Source of the DNA: Silene conica
Taxonomy: Eukaryota > Streptophyta > Magnoliopsida > Caryophyllales > Caryophyllaceae
Direction of reading: 5' to 3'
NCBI GenBank assembly: GCA_029255685.2
Contig: CM055314.2
Coordinates: 6,714,399 to 6,778,398, forward strand
Length of the DNA stretch: 64,000 bases
Position 1 is the stretch's first letter. Each line of letters opens with the position of its first letter. The notes under the pieces were generated by a model that saw nothing but the letters and a program-made list of their open reading frames with translations, was not told the DNA's origin and made no database searches. Of the stretch, positions 23,558-35,643 are shown piece after piece. Both the position numbers and the translations under genes were made by a program.

Positions 23558-24842
23558 AGGAAAATGTATTCGGTGTTCCTAATGTTGGCATTTTGCGCGA
23601 AAATAATTAAGATTTAGGTTATAAAACGTCATAGTTTGTGGTTACAAGCTTAGAAAGTGAATTTTTTTCTCAAGTTGACTATCTTTTCGAAAACTACGAC
23701 TTGAAAAATATTGTAGTGTTCGGAATTCGTGACCAAAAATATGGTCACTCAGAGTTTGTTCGATCAAAAAACTTTGATATACAAAACTCCTAATCATGGG
23801 ATTCAAATACAATAATTTTTTTTTCCATTTCGTAATTCTCTGATAGATTGTCGAAATGGAAAAACACAATTATAATTTTTTAAAGGAAATATCACAAATA
23901 ACTACCTAATAAATCTAAAATTTTACATCTTACTACCTAATATAATTAATTTTGCAACTAACTACCTAAAATCACACAATATTTATCAGTTTGCTACTTT
24001 TTTTTTTACGGAAACCGAATTTAAGTTAGTTTTAAATGTTCGGGTAAAGTTAAATGACCATCTTACCCTTCCTTTAATAAACTTATTCCATGTTAAAATT
24101 TTATCCATCCCTCTCCCTCCCTGGTAAAAGTTCACGGTAAAGTAATTATTCTCGCCGCCATTTTTATCCATCAAAACCTCCATGAACATGCCTAATTTGC
24201 AGCACTAGAGGGAAGTAATCTTCTATTGTCTTCTCAAATTGATCAAGTAAGCATTATTTTCATTTTATTTTCAGTATAAAATCCTTCCCCTAATTTGATT
24301 ATTTGACTTATAAGTATAAGCCGTAATTTTATTTTAAGTATAAAATCCTTCCCCTAATTAAGACCCAGTAGTGAGCAGCCTATAAGCAAAGTAGTAAACT
24401 TAGATTAAATACCGTAATTTTGGTTAATTTGGATTGAGTATCGTAGTAGTTTTTGCTACGGGTTTGTATCAACTGTTAAGAGGCTACGGGTTTTGAAAAC
24501 CGCTGACCTCCCTACACCTTTGTAAAAAGGAGAGAAGCAAACTTATGATTTAATGAAAATAGGAGGGGAGGGTATTTTAGGTATTAAATTAGGTTTTAAA
24601 GTTAAACGGGACGAAATAAACTGATTTCCGTCATTTTGGTAGTAATCGTGTTAGTTTTTATACTTATTAGATTGTTATTTGAAAAATTGAACATAATAGG
24701 TAGTAAGATGTAAAATTTTAAACGTATTAGGTAGTAAGTTGTTAAATAGCCTTTTTTAAATGACTTCTTAAAGTTTTCTGAATCCATCAAATTGAGATTT
24801 GGGGCATGTGTCAAACCTTAGGGGTTCCTCGTGCATTTTCTA
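23558..24842. mobile_element. Mutator-type MITE interrupted by another element
   Basis: Ends AGGAAAATGTATTCGGTG and (reverse complement) TAGAAAATGCACGAGG are flanked by a perfect 9-bp duplication AATTAAGTT (23549-23557, 24843-24851). Removing the 23885-24751 insertion and one of its duplications leaves about 409 bp, the same size as the related copy at 7623-8034. It lies about 150 bp upstream of the uL1m start codon. Confidence 0.85.
23885..24751. mobile_element. Nested non-autonomous element, 867 bp, 9-bp duplication
   Basis: Ends GGAAATATCACAAATAACTA and (reverse complement) GGCTATTTAACAACTTACTA are imperfect inverted repeats that continue through ACTACCTAATA words. Flanked by TTTTTTAAA on both sides (23876-23884, 24752-24760). 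The 9-bp duplication points to a Mutator-type element; the interior has no recognisable gene. Confidence 0.78.
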
Positions 24843-24851
24843 AATTAAGTT

Positions 24852-26705
24852 TGATCCAGATCCAGAGTTTAAATTGACTTGATCATATATCACACTCTAA
24901 GTGACTTGAGCACAAAATAACGTTACTCGCATGCGATCTAACAAACGGGTTTACTAGGTCAAACTAAGTCCCCGTATCTTTTACTTAATTTGGTTTAGGT
25001 TAGGTTCATTAAGTTTAACTAATTTTAGTTTAAATTAGGTTCATCATATTTAAGTGAGCTATTATTAAGAATAAGGTTTAAATCCATTTTTGAGTATTAC
25101 GTAGGGTTTTTCGTTAATTCTTAACTAATAAAGACTTAAATCTTGATTGCTAAATTTGTATAAATGGTGTGTAAAAAAACACGTGCAATGTCCAATCAAT
25201 CGCCATTTGGTACTCAAGCTTCGGTGGCCGTACTTTGCTTGTGCGAAAACGAATGATAGTGATGGACAAGTGAATCCACAATGATGATGATGCGTTTATG
25301 TGAGGAGAGATGAAAGGAAATTCGATAAAAATTTCCGCAATTTATATATCAAACTCACCAAATAAGCGTTACAAGATCATCATCGTATTGGACAAGCATG
25401 GTGACATTAGCAAATATATAGGCAAAAGTTAGTTTAGGGAGTCGGGCAGGAGGCTGTGGCGGGGTTGTTGGATGGTGAGCGTTGAAAAATGGTTTCGTGC
25501 AATTTGTGAATGTGTGACATCTTAAGAGATGTGAGTGGGGTTGATTGTAAAAGGCGGAACTTTTTGTAAAGATTTTAAGGATGTTTATATTATATGATGC
25601 TCGATTAGTAGGTCAACAATCAACTTTAGTGACAGGCCGTGTAGAAGGGTAATGATTAATTAGTATTGTTAAGCAAATAATCTAATTATTCAAACTAATT
25701 TGTTATCCGTTCTGAATCATAACAGAGCACTTGGGTTTCCATACAAGTTAAGGCTGAATCGGAAATCCAACCCAAAATCGTTGATTTTTGGATCGAATAT
25801 AGATATTAGAACTAGGTTGTATAAAACTCAAGCGTAGGATTATTATTTTTAAATCATTCCATTTTTCCGCGCTTTTAAATTTCCAACGCTACTTTAAGTA
25901 TAATTCCATAAAATACATTTTTCTCTATTACAAGTTACAACATAAAAAAAAAGTTTAAAATATATGAAAAATATGTAAGTGGGTAGATTTTATGTCAAAA
26001 TCATACAGACTACAGTCAACACACAAAAGAAAAATGACAATGTAAGATGATAAGTAGGGATCCATTTTTTTACTCATCGGTTTTTTGAATATTCGAAACA
26101 CTCAGTATCCGACTTCGTGAATTTATAATATGAATATTCGAACATTAGATATCTGAAACATTTGGCTTGTATATAAGAATATGTCTTCTTGAGTTTCTAG
26201 TATGAATCCGGTCCAAAAGAGAACTATAGATCGAATATCTAATACGTGCTTTGCCCTATTTGTTAGGGGTGACCGATAAGCTTTGATGACGACTGTTATA
26301 AGAGAGTTCTTACAACGTTCTTGCCTAAGGGCTACATGGTTAGGCGCTCAAGAACATCGGGTTACAATAAGAAGGTTAACTATTCTCTTTAACAACAGCC
26401 ATTGTGAATCTTCTATATTCCAAGATGTTGATAAAAAATGCTTGTAATTCAAACGATGAGCCATTTCTTGTCTCAGAACGACCACAATAAGACGATCAAA
26501 TAACATCGTCTTTTTAATTGAATGTAACCATTTAATAACAAAATGTTATAACTTAAGAATGTAACATTTTTATCCAGGAAATGACAGTGACATTTTATTA
26601 AAAAATGATAATATTTTATTGTAAAATGACTACATTTTATCTGAAATAAGAATTTGCAATGATCGATATATGATATGCTTTTGTTAAGCTACAAGTAGTG
26701 ACAGA
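24852..26705. other. Intergenic, no gene recognised
   Basis: AT-rich spacer between the nested MITE and the MULE block. Frames are short and random-looking; no RNA gene or bounded repeat identified. Confidence 0.55.
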
Positions 26706-26776
26706 TAAATGAATCAGTCCGTTTTTTGTAAGACGGACATACCAGTCGCAAGCTTGCGACGGGCCAAATATCGCTT

Positions 26777-28131
26777 TGTTAGAACACTTGATGTTGATGA
26801 TGCCAAGTTACTCCTAATCACTTCTAATGTCTTTTTCTAAGTGTTGTGTTTAATAGCAAATGATATCAAGCTTGTGAATGATCAAAGACAAATCAAGAAG
26901 AAGTCCCAAGATGCAAGAGAAGCAATCTAAGTCGAGTCTAGAAAGAGTGTTGTAAGCAAGGTAATTGATCATACTCATCTAAGTCATTAAAAGTGCAAAA
27001 GTCATGAAACAGTTCTCAGACTGTTGCATGACCTGTGTCTAGTGCTAGTTACGGAGATAATTTTCAAAGAGAATTTCAAATGTTTGAAATTGTTTTCAAA
27101 ATATCAGCTTGTGTTGAAATAAATTATTATTTGAATCAAAGTTCAGAAAATCAAGTTGAAAATCTTATTCAAAGGAGACTTGGTCTTTGTGAAAGTAAAA
27201 TCTTGCTTTATTTTCTCATTTAGCTAAGTGAGTTTCTCCATGAGGGAAAGTTGAATGCTTCCTTAGCTAAATGAGTGTATCATAGAGCCTTGTGAAATCA
27301 GACCAGTCCTTTTACCCTCCTTGAAAATTTGACTTACCCTTTTACCTACCAAGTAAAGACAATCTCATTGTGTAAAAGGTGGGCAAAGCACATGCTTTAG
27401 GGTTTCAAGAAGCCTTGCATTTCGGCTATAAATATGGACCCTTGGGTTCATTTATTGCTAAGACTTTTTAGTGCATTCATTACAAACTTTTGCAAAACTG
27501 ATTTGTGCTTCATTTTTCAAAGTAACTTTGCAAATGTTTTAAGTTTTTAAAAGTCTTCAAAAAGGTTTTAACAAGGACATTATCTCCTAAGCACTAGTAG
27601 CACTCTTAATGCCTAATGAGTATGTTCAAGGACCTTGTGTTTAGATCTTAAATGAAGTCTCCATGTTCTTAAAAGAGAACCCTTGAGACATTGATCCTGT
27701 AAACCAAAGGTAGAACATCAAAAACTCTTAGAGCGGAGTAGCTCTAGGTTTGAGTCAAGTCTTTGAGCGGAGTAGCTCGAAGCATTGCAACCGGAGTAGG
27801 TTGGCGAGTTGTCTTATTGTAATAGTTCTAGTTAAGCGGAGTAGCTTCTAAACTTTTAATAAGATAACGGTTGGACGTAGGCTCCGGAGTAGGAGCTGAA
27901 CCAATTTTTTATATCGCCTGTTTTCATTCTTGTTCATTCTCTTATCAATCCTTCGAATGCTTACTACTTACGATAACTAGCAGGTCTGTGCAACTGTTGC
28001 CTATACTGTTGCTCAGACTCCATCTTTCGTGCTTGACTCTTAACTCTATCAAGTTTAAATCTGAAATTTTAAAAAGGTCACCTAATTCACCCCCTCCCCC
28101 TCTTAGGTGTTAAACTCGTTGTGACTCTTCA
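26777..28131 (+). repeat. 5' LTR of the Copia element
   Basis: Starts TGTTAGAACAC and ends GTGACTCTTCA, immediately before the primer-binding site. Contains a promoter-like CTATAAATA at 27426-27434 and several AGCGGAGTAGCT-type short repeats near 27730-27890. Confidence 0.97.
27426..27434 (+). promoter_or_regulatory. TATA box in the 5' LTR
   Basis: CTATAAATA lies mid-LTR, where Copia transcription would start shortly downstream. The identical word occurs in the 3' LTR near 36293. Position and sequence only; no start site seen. Confidence 0.6.
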
Positions 28132-28133
28132 AT

Positions 28134-28145
28134 TGGTATCAGAGC
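28134..28145 (+). other. Primer-binding site (initiator tRNA-Met)
   Basis: TGGTATCAGAGC, complementary to the 3' end of plant initiator tRNA-Met, lies 2 bp after the 5' LTR. Confidence 0.95.
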
Positions 28146-28194
28146 CTCGTGCTCTTGATTTAGGTCTTACCACCAAAGAGAAAGATCCGTAGTC

Positions 28195-30213
28195 ATGGAC
28201 GAGTCTAAACACACTAAGTACCCAATCTTCAAAGGTGAAAACTATGCTTGGTGGAAACACCGCATGGAACACTACGTAAAAGGGGTTGACTATGAATGCT
28301 GGAAGATCATTCAAAAGGGCCCACTTAAGGTTGAGGTTACAGATAAAGATGGAAAAACGACACCAAAAGATGAGGAAAAGTACAACGAAAACGATTACAT
28401 GAAAATCGAGAAAAACTCTAGAGCCATGTCCATTCTTCAATATGGCATCGGTGATCAAGAGATAAATCGTATATCAGGTTGTACCTCCGCAAAAGAAATC
28501 TGGGATACCCTAAGCCTCGCTCATGAGGGTACATCTCAAGTCAAGAAGTACCGTGTTGATCTTCTCATGCAACAGTATGAGATGTTCAACATGGGAAAAG
28601 ATGAGTCAATCAACAGTCTGTCGTCACGTTTCTCATGCATTGTTAACGAACTTAAAAGCCTAGGTCGAAACTTTGAATCCGAGGATTTAGTCCGAAAGAT
28701 CCTTCGAAGCCTAACTGAAAAGTGGCAACCGAAGGTGACGGCTATTGAGGAGGCCAAAGACCTTGCCGCACTTTCCCTAAATGAACTAATGGGGTCTCTC
28801 ATGGCCCATGAGCTCTCACTTACTAAACGCTCTCAGGAGAGTTCAAAGGGAAAGGGACTCGCTCTAAATGCTCTCTCAAGCGATGAGGAGGATGAGGATG
28901 TCGAGTTCGCTATGTTTACCAAAAACATGGCCGGCATAATAAATGGTCGAGGGTCACAAAAGTTCAACAATGCTAGCAAAAGACGTTTCCCTAAGAGGAG
29001 ATCAAGTTCTACCTTTGGTTGCTTCAAATGTGGTGACAAGGGTCACCAAATCAAAGAATGCCCAAAGTGGGACGAGATTAAGTCCAAGGAAAAACGTGAG
29101 CATGCTAAACGTGACTACAAGAGCAAAGTAATGACAGCTATATGGGGCATGTCTGATTCCGATGAGGATGAAGTCCTTGAGGAAGAATTGGACGCCAAGT
29201 TATGCATTTCTTCAAAATCGAAAACCGAAACCTCGAAATCAGCAAAGAAGGAAACCGCCGTTTGTCTTATGGCTCATTCCGTTGACTCTATCTCAGATTC
29301 TGAAGATGAGGTAAATAGTCTAAAGAGAAAGGCCCGCACTTTCTCCAAAGACAAAATTTGTCTTCTTTTAGATGATTTCATAGATAAGTGTCGTGTCCAA
29401 AACATTAAGCTAAATGTCATGCAAGATGAAATTGAGAGTATAGCTGAAGAAAATGTCAACCTAAAGGAAACTTTAACTGAGGTAGACCAAACATGTACTA
29501 TAACCCAACTTGAGAAGGAAGTAAAGTTGCTTAGGAAACAAAATCAAAATCTTATGAGTAAAACTGAAACAGCTCATGTAACAGATCACTGTCCTGTTGA
29601 AACTGATCTTTGTAAAGAAGTCGAGTCTCTAAAAGGAATGGTATCCTCTCTTACCAAGGAACGTAACTCCCTCTTAATGGAAATCACTTCATACAAGCTA
29701 GACAACAAACAACTAGAGGAAGTTGCATCATTGTTAGGAGATGAAGTGAGTCATACCAAAGCAAAGTTAGAAAAAGTCGAAAAACTAAATCTAACTCATC
29801 TAGGAAGGATAGAGACCTTGACCAAAGAATTGCATGATGCAAAACAGTTTTATCTCAAATGGGAAGGAAGTCAAAATGTCTTGGAATTTCTGTTAAAACA
29901 ATCTCAGGAAAATGAGAAAGCCTTGAAAAATGCTGGACTTGGTTTCAGAGGCAACAGGAGCACTCACTGTTGCATCCGAAACCAGGACCCAAGCCAAACC
30001 GATTTCAGAAGGCGAAAGTATGCTGGATTACCTGAGTACATTATCTGTAACTACTGTGGAAAGACAGGTCATGAGTTCAATGAATGTCCTAAACGAAAAC
30101 ATGATCTAGCAAGAAACACCAATGAAGCACAAAAAACGTGGGTTAGAAAAGACTCGGTTTTGAGTGTTAAGAAGGGACCCAAACTTGTTTGGGTTCCTAA
30201 ACTAACTGTTTGA
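28195..30213 (+). CDS. gag: Gag of the Sirevirus-type Copia element, 672 aa
   Basis: The frame opens 50 bp after the primer-binding site. The N-terminus (FKGENYAWWKHRMEHYV) and the segment at about 100-210 are the Copia gag/UBN2 fold. A CCHC zinc knuckle CFKCGDKGHQIKEC lies at about 276-289, an acidic spacer and long heptad-rich coiled coil at about 395-600, and a second knuckle CNYCGKTGHEFNEC at about 618-631. Copia gags of other lineages are typically much shorter; long coiled-coil forms characterise Sireviruses. It would form the particle and bind genomic RNA. It ends at TGA (30211-30213), and the pol frame is not in phase with it. Confidence 0.92.
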   Translation: MDESKHTKYPIFKGENYAWWKHRMEHYVKGVDYECWKIIQKGPLKVEVTDKDGKTTPKDEEKYNENDYMKIEKNSRAMSILQYGIGDQEINRISGCTSAKEIWDTLSLAHEGTSQVKKYRVDLLMQQYEMFNMGKDESINSLSSRFSCIVNELKSLGRNFESEDLVRKILRSLTEKWQPKVTAIEEAKDLAALSLNELMGSLMAHELSLTKRSQESSKGKGLALNALSSDEEDEDVEFAMFTKNMAGIINGRGSQKFNNASKRRFPKRRSSSTFGCFKCGDKGHQIKECPKWDEIKSKEKREHAKRDYKSKVMTAIWGMSDSDEDEVLEEELDAKLCISSKSKTETSKSAKKETAVCLMAHSVDSISDSEDEVNSLKRKARTFSKDKICLLLDDFIDKCRVQNIKLNVMQDEIESIAEENVNLKETLTEVDQTCTITQLEKEVKLLRKQNQNLMSKTETAHVTDHCPVETDLCKEVESLKGMVSSLTKERNSLLMEITSYKLDNKQLEEVASLLGDEVSHTKAKLEKVEKLNLTHLGRIETLTKELHDAKQFYLKWEGSQNVLEFLLKQSQENEKALKNAGLGFRGNRSTHCCIRNQDPSQTDFRRRKYAGLPEYIICNYCGKTGHEFNECPKRKHDLARNTNEAQKTWVRKDSVLSVKKGPKLVWVPKLTV

Positions 30214-30223
30214 ATTTGCGTAG

Positions 30224-33200
30224 GCATTAGTGGGAGGCAGCAGCAATTGGTACTTAGACAGTGGATGCTCTCGTCACATGACGGGGGAAGAAAGCCAACT
30301 CCTCTCGCTAGAAGCCTACAATGGAGGCATGGTGACTTTTGGCGATAACAAACAAGGTGAAATTGTTGGTATCGGAAAAGTTGGTAAGTCAAAATCACTA
30401 TGCGTGGACAAAGTGCTGCTTGTCAAAGGATTAAAACACAATCTCCTTAGCATTTCACAATTGTGTGATCGAGGTAATATCGTTGAATTTCATGCTCATG
30501 TGTGTAAAATCTTGAATGGTAAGACAAGGGAGTTAATTCTCGAAGGTAAGCGTGTCAAGGATGTCTATATGATTGATTTATGTTCTTTGTCTAGTCAAAC
30601 TCTTTCATGCATGAGTGTTCACAAAAATGACCCGTGGCTATGGCATAAGAGGTTAGGACATGTGAATGCTAGGACACTAAACAACCTTAGAAGACTTGAC
30701 CTAGTTGAAGGCTTACCCATCATTAACTTCAAATTTAACTCCTTGTGTGATGATTGTGTCAAAGGAAAACAAGTTAAAAGTTCATTCAAATCTAAACATT
30801 GTGTTAGCACATCTCGTGTCTTAGAACTTGTTCACATTGACCTTTGCGGACCCATGCGTATCACAAGCAAAGGTGGTAGTAATTACATTTGTGTTATTGT
30901 TGATGATTGTTCTAGATATGTATGGTTGTTGTTTCTTGGAACCAAAGATAAAGCCTTTAGTGAGTTCTTAATTTGGCTCAAAATGGTCGAAAACAAATTT
31001 TCACTCAAACTTGGAGCCTTAAGGTCCGACCATGGAACCGAATTTGAGAACTCCTCTTTTGAAACTTATTGCAATGAAAACGGTGTTAGCCATAACTTTT
31101 CGGCCGCGCGAACTCCACAACAAAACGGAGTTGTGGAACGAATGAATCGAACCTTGGAAAATATGGCTAGGACCATGATCATTAGCTCTAAGGTTCCAAG
31201 AAATTTTTGGGCCGAAGCCGTAAACACCTCGTGTTACGTCTATAATCGAGTCATGATTAGAAAAATCACCAACAAAACACCTTATGAAATTCTACGTGGA
31301 AGAAAACCAAATGTCTCATATTTAAAATGCTTCGGATGTAAATGTTTTGTTCACAATAACGGGAAAGATAATCTTGGAAAATTTGATGCCCGTAGTGATG
31401 AAGCAATTTTTGTGGGATATTCTAACCATAGCAAGGCTTACAAGGTCTTTAACAAAAGGACTATGAAAATGGAAGAAAGTATTCATGTCGTGTTTGACGA
31501 ATCTAGTCTTTTTGTGTCCCCTGAACAGGTAAACAATGAAGACGAGGATGATGAATTTGAACTTGGAATGGTCCGTCATGATATGGACCATGTGTTAGAA
31601 GCTGAGGATACTGAACAACAGTCAGAGGAACCGTTGCATGGGGGAGCAGGCCAAAACTCAGGGGGAATTGAAGGTCCTTCACCCTCAGATGAAGCTAGCA
31701 CATCAAGAGCTGGTGAAGAAAGCCAAGGATCACCCTCTGATCCCACAAACATCAATGCCCAAATTCCCTCACAAAATCCTCCCCAGACAACAGACCCTGA
31801 AACTGTTGCATCAGAACAGAATGAACAAGCTCTCGCTCCTAACACCACCGTACCAAGGAAATGGAAACACCAAAGCTCTCATCCTCTTGATAACCTGACC
31901 AGTGACCTTGATTCAGGGGTAAAAACCAGATCATCACTCAGAAACTTTTGTGCCTTCAATGCCTACCTCTCACAAATTGAACCCAACCACATTTCAAATG
32001 CCCTCGAAGATCCTTGTTGGATCTTGGCCATGCAAGAAGAGTTGGACCAATTCAAAAGAAGTGAGGTATGGCATCTTGTCCCTAGGCCGTCAAATCGGAC
32101 TGTCATTGGCACTAGGTGGGTTTTTCGAAATAAGCTAGATGACAACGGAGAAATCGTAAGGAACAAAGCAAGGCTAGTGGTGCAAGGGTATAACCAACAA
32201 GAGGGAATTGATTTCGACGAAACCTTTGCACCGGTAGCTAGACTTGAAGCCATACGAATTCTCGTTGCCTTCGCAGCTCATCATGGCGTAAAACTTTTTC
32301 AAATGGATGTAAAATCCGCGTTCTTAAATGGCTATCTAAATGAAGAAGTTTTTGTTGAACAACCACCGGGTTTCTTGGATAATGAATCACCGAACCATGT
32401 TTACAAACTTGATAAAGCTCTATATGGTTTAAAACAGGCTCCTAGAGCATGGTATGATAGGCTTTCAAAGTTTCTCTTGGAAAATGGTTTTGTACGTGGT
32501 TCGGTTGACAAAACTCTGTTCATTAAGGCACACTCAGATGTAATGTTGCTTGTGCAAGTATATGTCGATGACATAATCTTTGGTGCAACAAGTGAAGCTC
32601 TTTATGATTATTTTGCAAGTCTAATGAAATCTGAGTTTGAAATGAGCATGATGGGAGAACTAGGATTCTTTCTCGGCCTTCAAATCAAGCAAAAAGAAGA
32701 AGGCACCATGATCCATCAACAAAAGTATGTGAAGGAAATGTTGAGTAAGTTCGGGTTGACCAATGCGAAACCCATTGCTACACCTATGGTATCTAACCTC
32801 AAACTTGATCTTGATCCTAATGGTAAGAGTGTTAGTGAAAAGGTGTATCGAGGTATGATCGGTTCATTACTTTACTTAACCGCAAGTCGACCCGATATTC
32901 AATATAGTGTTTGTGTATGTGCTCGCTTTAAAGCTAACCCTAAGGAATCTCACTTCAAAGCCGTAAAAAGGATTTTCAAATACTTGATTGGAACCCAACA
33001 TCTATATCTTTGGTATCCTTCTTACTATGAGCTTGATCTTGTAGGGTTTTCCGATGCCGATTATGCGGGATGCATGTTAGATCGAAAGAGCACGTCGGGA
33101 ATTGCCACGTTCATGGGCCCATGCTTGCTCACGTGGGCCTCCAAAAAGCAAAACACCGTGTCTCTATCAACGGCCGAAAGCGAGTACATCAGTGCTGCAC

Positions 33201-33505
33201 TCTGTTGCACACAAATCCTATGGGTTCGTCAACAATTGCACGATTTCGGTATTAATTTCGAATCCACTCCTATTTTTTGTGATAATACTAGTGCAATTAA
33301 TATTTCTAAGAACCCAATACAACACTCTCGGACCAAACACATTGAGATAAGGCATCATTTTTTACGTGATCAAGTCGAAAAAGGAACGATATGTCTTAAC
33401 TTTTGTAAAACCGAAAATCAAATTGCGGACATTTTTACAAAACCGTTAGAAAGAGAACAATTCGTAAAACTTAGGTTGGAAATTGGTTTGTTGAGTGATG
33501 CGTGA
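30224..33505 (+). CDS. pol: Pol polyprotein of the Copia element (about 1090 aa)
   Basis: The frame opens at 30224 after a TAG and has no ATG at its head; residue numbers below count from 30230. Domains in order: aspartic protease with [13 protein letters not shown] (D10-S11-G12); integrase zinc-binding HKRLGH and CDDCVKGK, then the catalytic core with [17 protein letters not shown] and [10 protein letters not shown]; reverse transcriptase with [19 protein letters not shown] and YVDD (about 778-781); RNase H with [17 protein letters not shown] and FCDNTSAI. This order is diagnostic of Ty1/Copia. No internal stop or shift is visible, so the enzymes could be functional. Because gag ends 10 bp earlier in another frame and each frame has a stop between them, the route of pol expression is unclear. 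Confidence 0.93.
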   Translation, partial: ALVGGSSNWYLDSGCSRHMTGEESQLLSLEAYNGGMVTFGDNKQGEIVGIGKVGKSKSLCVDKVLLVKGLKHNLLSISQLCDRGNIVEFHAHVCKILNGKTRELILEGKRVKDVYMIDLCSLSSQTLSCMSVHKNDPWLWHKRLGHVNARTLNNLRRLDLVEGLPIINFKFNSLCDDCVKGKQVKSSFKSKHCVSTSRVLELVHIDLCGPMRITSKGGSNYICVIVDDCSRYVWLLFLGTKDKAFSEFLIWLKMVENKFSLKLGALRSDHGTEFENSSFETYCNENGVSHNFSAARTPQQNGVVERMNRTLENMARTMIISSKVPRNFWAEAVNTSCYVYNRVMIRKITNKTPYEILRGRKPNVSYLKCFGCKCFVHNNGKDNLGKFDARSDEAIFVGYSNHSKAYKVFNKRTMKMEESIHVVFDESSLFVSPEQVNNEDEDDEFELGMVRHDMDHVLEAEDTEQQSEEPLHGGAGQNSGGIEGPSPSDEASTSRAGEESQGSPSDPTNINAQIPSQNPPQTTDPETVASEQNEQALAPNTTVPRKWKHQSSHPLDNLTSDLDSGVKTRSSLRNFCAFNAYLSQIEPNHISNALEDPCWILAMQEELDQFKRSEVWHLVPRPSNRTVIGTRWVFRNKLDDNGEIVRNKARLVVQGYNQQEGIDFDETFAPVARLEAIRILVAFAAHHGVKLFQMDVKSAFLNGYLNEEVFVEQPPGFLDNESPNHVYKLDKALYGLKQAPRAWYDRLSKFLLENGFVRGSVDKTLFIKAHSDVMLLVQVYVDDIIFGATSEALYDYFASLMKSEFEMSMMGELGFFLGLQIKQKEEGTMIHQQKYVKEMLSKFGLTNAKPIATPMVSNLKLDLDPNGKSVSEKVYRGMIGSLLYLTASRPDIQYSVCVCARFKANPKESHFKAVKRIFKYLIGTQHLYLWYPSYYELDLVGFSDADYAGCMLDRKSTSGIATFMGPCLLTWASKKQNTVSLSTAESEYISAALCCTQILWVRQQLHDFGINFESTPIFCDNTSAINISKNPIQHSRTKHIEIRHHFLRDQVEKGTICLNFCKTENQIADIFTKPLEREQFVKLRLEIGLLSDA

Positions 33506-33896
33506 CATTAAATAATTTCCGTCTCCTAAATGATTGACTAGAGTCGAGAATATACGTGGATCGGTTTAAAAATGCTATTTGTGTTTGTGTACGGTTTTTA
33601 ATGCAAGTCTATTAAGAAAATAAAGAGAGTAAGCATGCATGTGATTATTCAATAAAGCAAGTTATGACCCATCAAATCAACCTTCATTATTGCCCAAAAT
33701 CACCTCATTAATTCCTACACTCAACCGCCTAAAACCCGTCACACCCCTCACTTATCCACTAGCTATTAACCTCCCATCAGTTATTAACCCTCTCTCTCTC
33801 ATCCTTTTAATTCAAAAATCAAAACTACCTCTCTCATCTTCAACCTCCTCACATACCCTCATTTAACCGCCCTTAACCCATTAAAACCTCTCAAGA

Positions 33897-35224
33897 ATGC
33901 CTCCCAAAAATATAAGCCGAGAGTTGAAGAATCTTGCCAACACCTACAATCCAAAATACGTTGCCAAGCTCAAGATGACCTCCCCTTCACCCCCTACCAA
34001 AACTCAAACTACCAAGCCCAAAGCAAAAACCACAACCGGTCCAAAAACCAAATCGGTTCCGAAAAAGGGAGCCACCGGGAAAAAGAATGTAGGAGTATCA
34101 ATGGATGTTCCCTCAGAGTCCGAATCCGAGCATGAAAACCCGAAAGAACCCAGGGACGAGGACTCTGTTGCAGGAAATGAGGATGATGAACATGAGCAGA
34201 GTGAACATGCAACAAGTCAAAATGTCGAGGAAGCTAATGAGAGTGAAAAAGGAGACGAGGAAGTTGAGGAAAGTGAAAAAGAAGAAGAGGAAGTTAATGA
34301 AAGTGAGAAAGAGAACGAGGAGAACGAAGAAGTTGAGGAGAGTGAAGGAGGTGAGGAAGAAGAAACTGAAAAAGCAAAAAGGGAGGTGAGCCTGAAAAAG
34401 GTAACAAAAAAAAAAAAAAAGGTTGTTGCCCAGAAAAAGAAGACACGGGCTGTTGAGAGTGAACAAGAGGAGGAAGGTGGGAAAGAAACGGAAACGGAAA
34501 CAGTTGCACCAAATGAAAATGAGGATGAACTTCATGACCATGAAGTGTTTGATGATGGGATTGATCCATTGGAGCACACCACTCTCCAATCCAAACTCAA
34601 AAGAAAAAATCAGTGAGATGTTCGGGGAAGACGAAGAGGACGATGAAACATTCATCTCAAGCTTGAAGAAAACCAAAACCACAAAAATCACCAAGCCCCC
34701 ACAAAAACCAACCCGTCTCCTCACCAAAAAGACCAAAATCATACCTTGAAATGACCCTTATCTACTACATCCTTAAAAACAGACCCATAAGCCTTCCACA
34801 CCTCATGTTCTTCCGCATCCATGAACTTGCCAAGGAATTCAAGGTGGGAAAGTTCGACAAAACCACCCTCATCCCATATGGTATGTGGCTCTCCATTATC
34901 TTTAAGAAACATAAGCTTATCAAGCATGGGAGCCCTGCTGTGGAAAGACTCAGTGATGAGATGACTTCCGGTTTCCTTTCTCAAATGGCATTGGTAATTA
35001 AGGAGGGTAAGTTGGTAAAGAAGTTCAGTGGAAAAGGAACAGATGCGTCAACTGTTGCACCAGGGCTAGCTAATGATAAGTTGGATCAAGTCTTGACTCT
35101 TGTCAAGAAGATGGCTGTGGACATTGAGTCGTTGAAAAAAGAGGTGGCTGAGCTGAAAACAGTGAATGAGGACCTCATGGAGAGGCTGACTGGAGAGGAG
35201 CAGGAGGCCGAGGATGAGGCCTAA
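33897..35224 (+). pseudogene. Sirevirus envelope-like region, broken into shifted frames
   Basis: Between pol and the 3' LTR lies coding-like DNA in three successive frames. The first (33897-34616) encodes a basic N-terminus and a long Glu/Lys-rich low-complexity stretch; a plausible continuation in a second frame runs to about 34749; the third (34751-35224) holds the conserved-looking part, starting MTLIYYILKNRP and ending in a coiled coil. A-rich runs lie near both the 34407-34420 tract and the first break at about 34600, common slippage sites. Position and make-up match the region called envelope-like in Sireviruses; entry function has not been shown for such plant proteins. In this copy it is probably non-functional, or its frames depend on an unseen intron. 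Confidence 0.65.
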
Positions 35225-35390
35225 AACCCCACCACCCCACCCATTCCCTTATCATCTCGCTTGCTAATATTATTATTACTTTCATGCATGTATTGCTTTT
35301 AACTCTGTTTTCTGGACTTGTTTTTTAGACTCGTATGCTTGCTTGAACTGCTACTTTAATCCCCGTGTGTTTCTCTTCTTGATGATGTCA

Positions 35391-35643
35391 AGAGGGGGAA
35401 GTGTTTTAAAATTTGTGTTGCTATTACTCAATGACTCTTAGGCTAACGTATACCGTAGAAATGTTTTAGCTACCATGATTAGAAGTCTAACTTAAGTTAA
35501 GATTGTCAAACCCTTGATCACCTTGATTACGTATCTCTTGATGTCTTATTAATTGTGGTTAACAAAGACCGACTCACCATGGGCTAAGGGGGAACTTGGG
35601 ACAAAAATTTTATGAGTAACTTGCCATCATCAAAGGGGGAATT
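35391..35643 (+). other. Multiple polypurine tracts
   Basis: AGAGGGGGAA (35391-35400), AAGGGGGAAC (about 35586-35595) and AAAGGGGGA (35632-35640) precede the 3' LTR. The last abuts the LTR and would prime plus-strand DNA synthesis; repeated tracts are a recognised Sirevirus trait. Confidence 0.8.

Noticed and set aside
30069-30398. 109-codon minus-strand frame over the gag-pol junction
   Set aside because: Antisense shadow inside a clearly plus-strand retrotransposon.
34407-34420. Poly-A run as the sole cause of the envelope-like frame change
   Set aside because: The acidic reading continues in the same frame beyond this run, so the first break is later, near 34600.
34113-34742. 209-codon minus-strand hydrophobic frame
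   Set aside because: Antisense of the Glu/Lys-rich envelope-like segment; the Phe/Leu richness is produced by reading GAA/AAG codons backwards.
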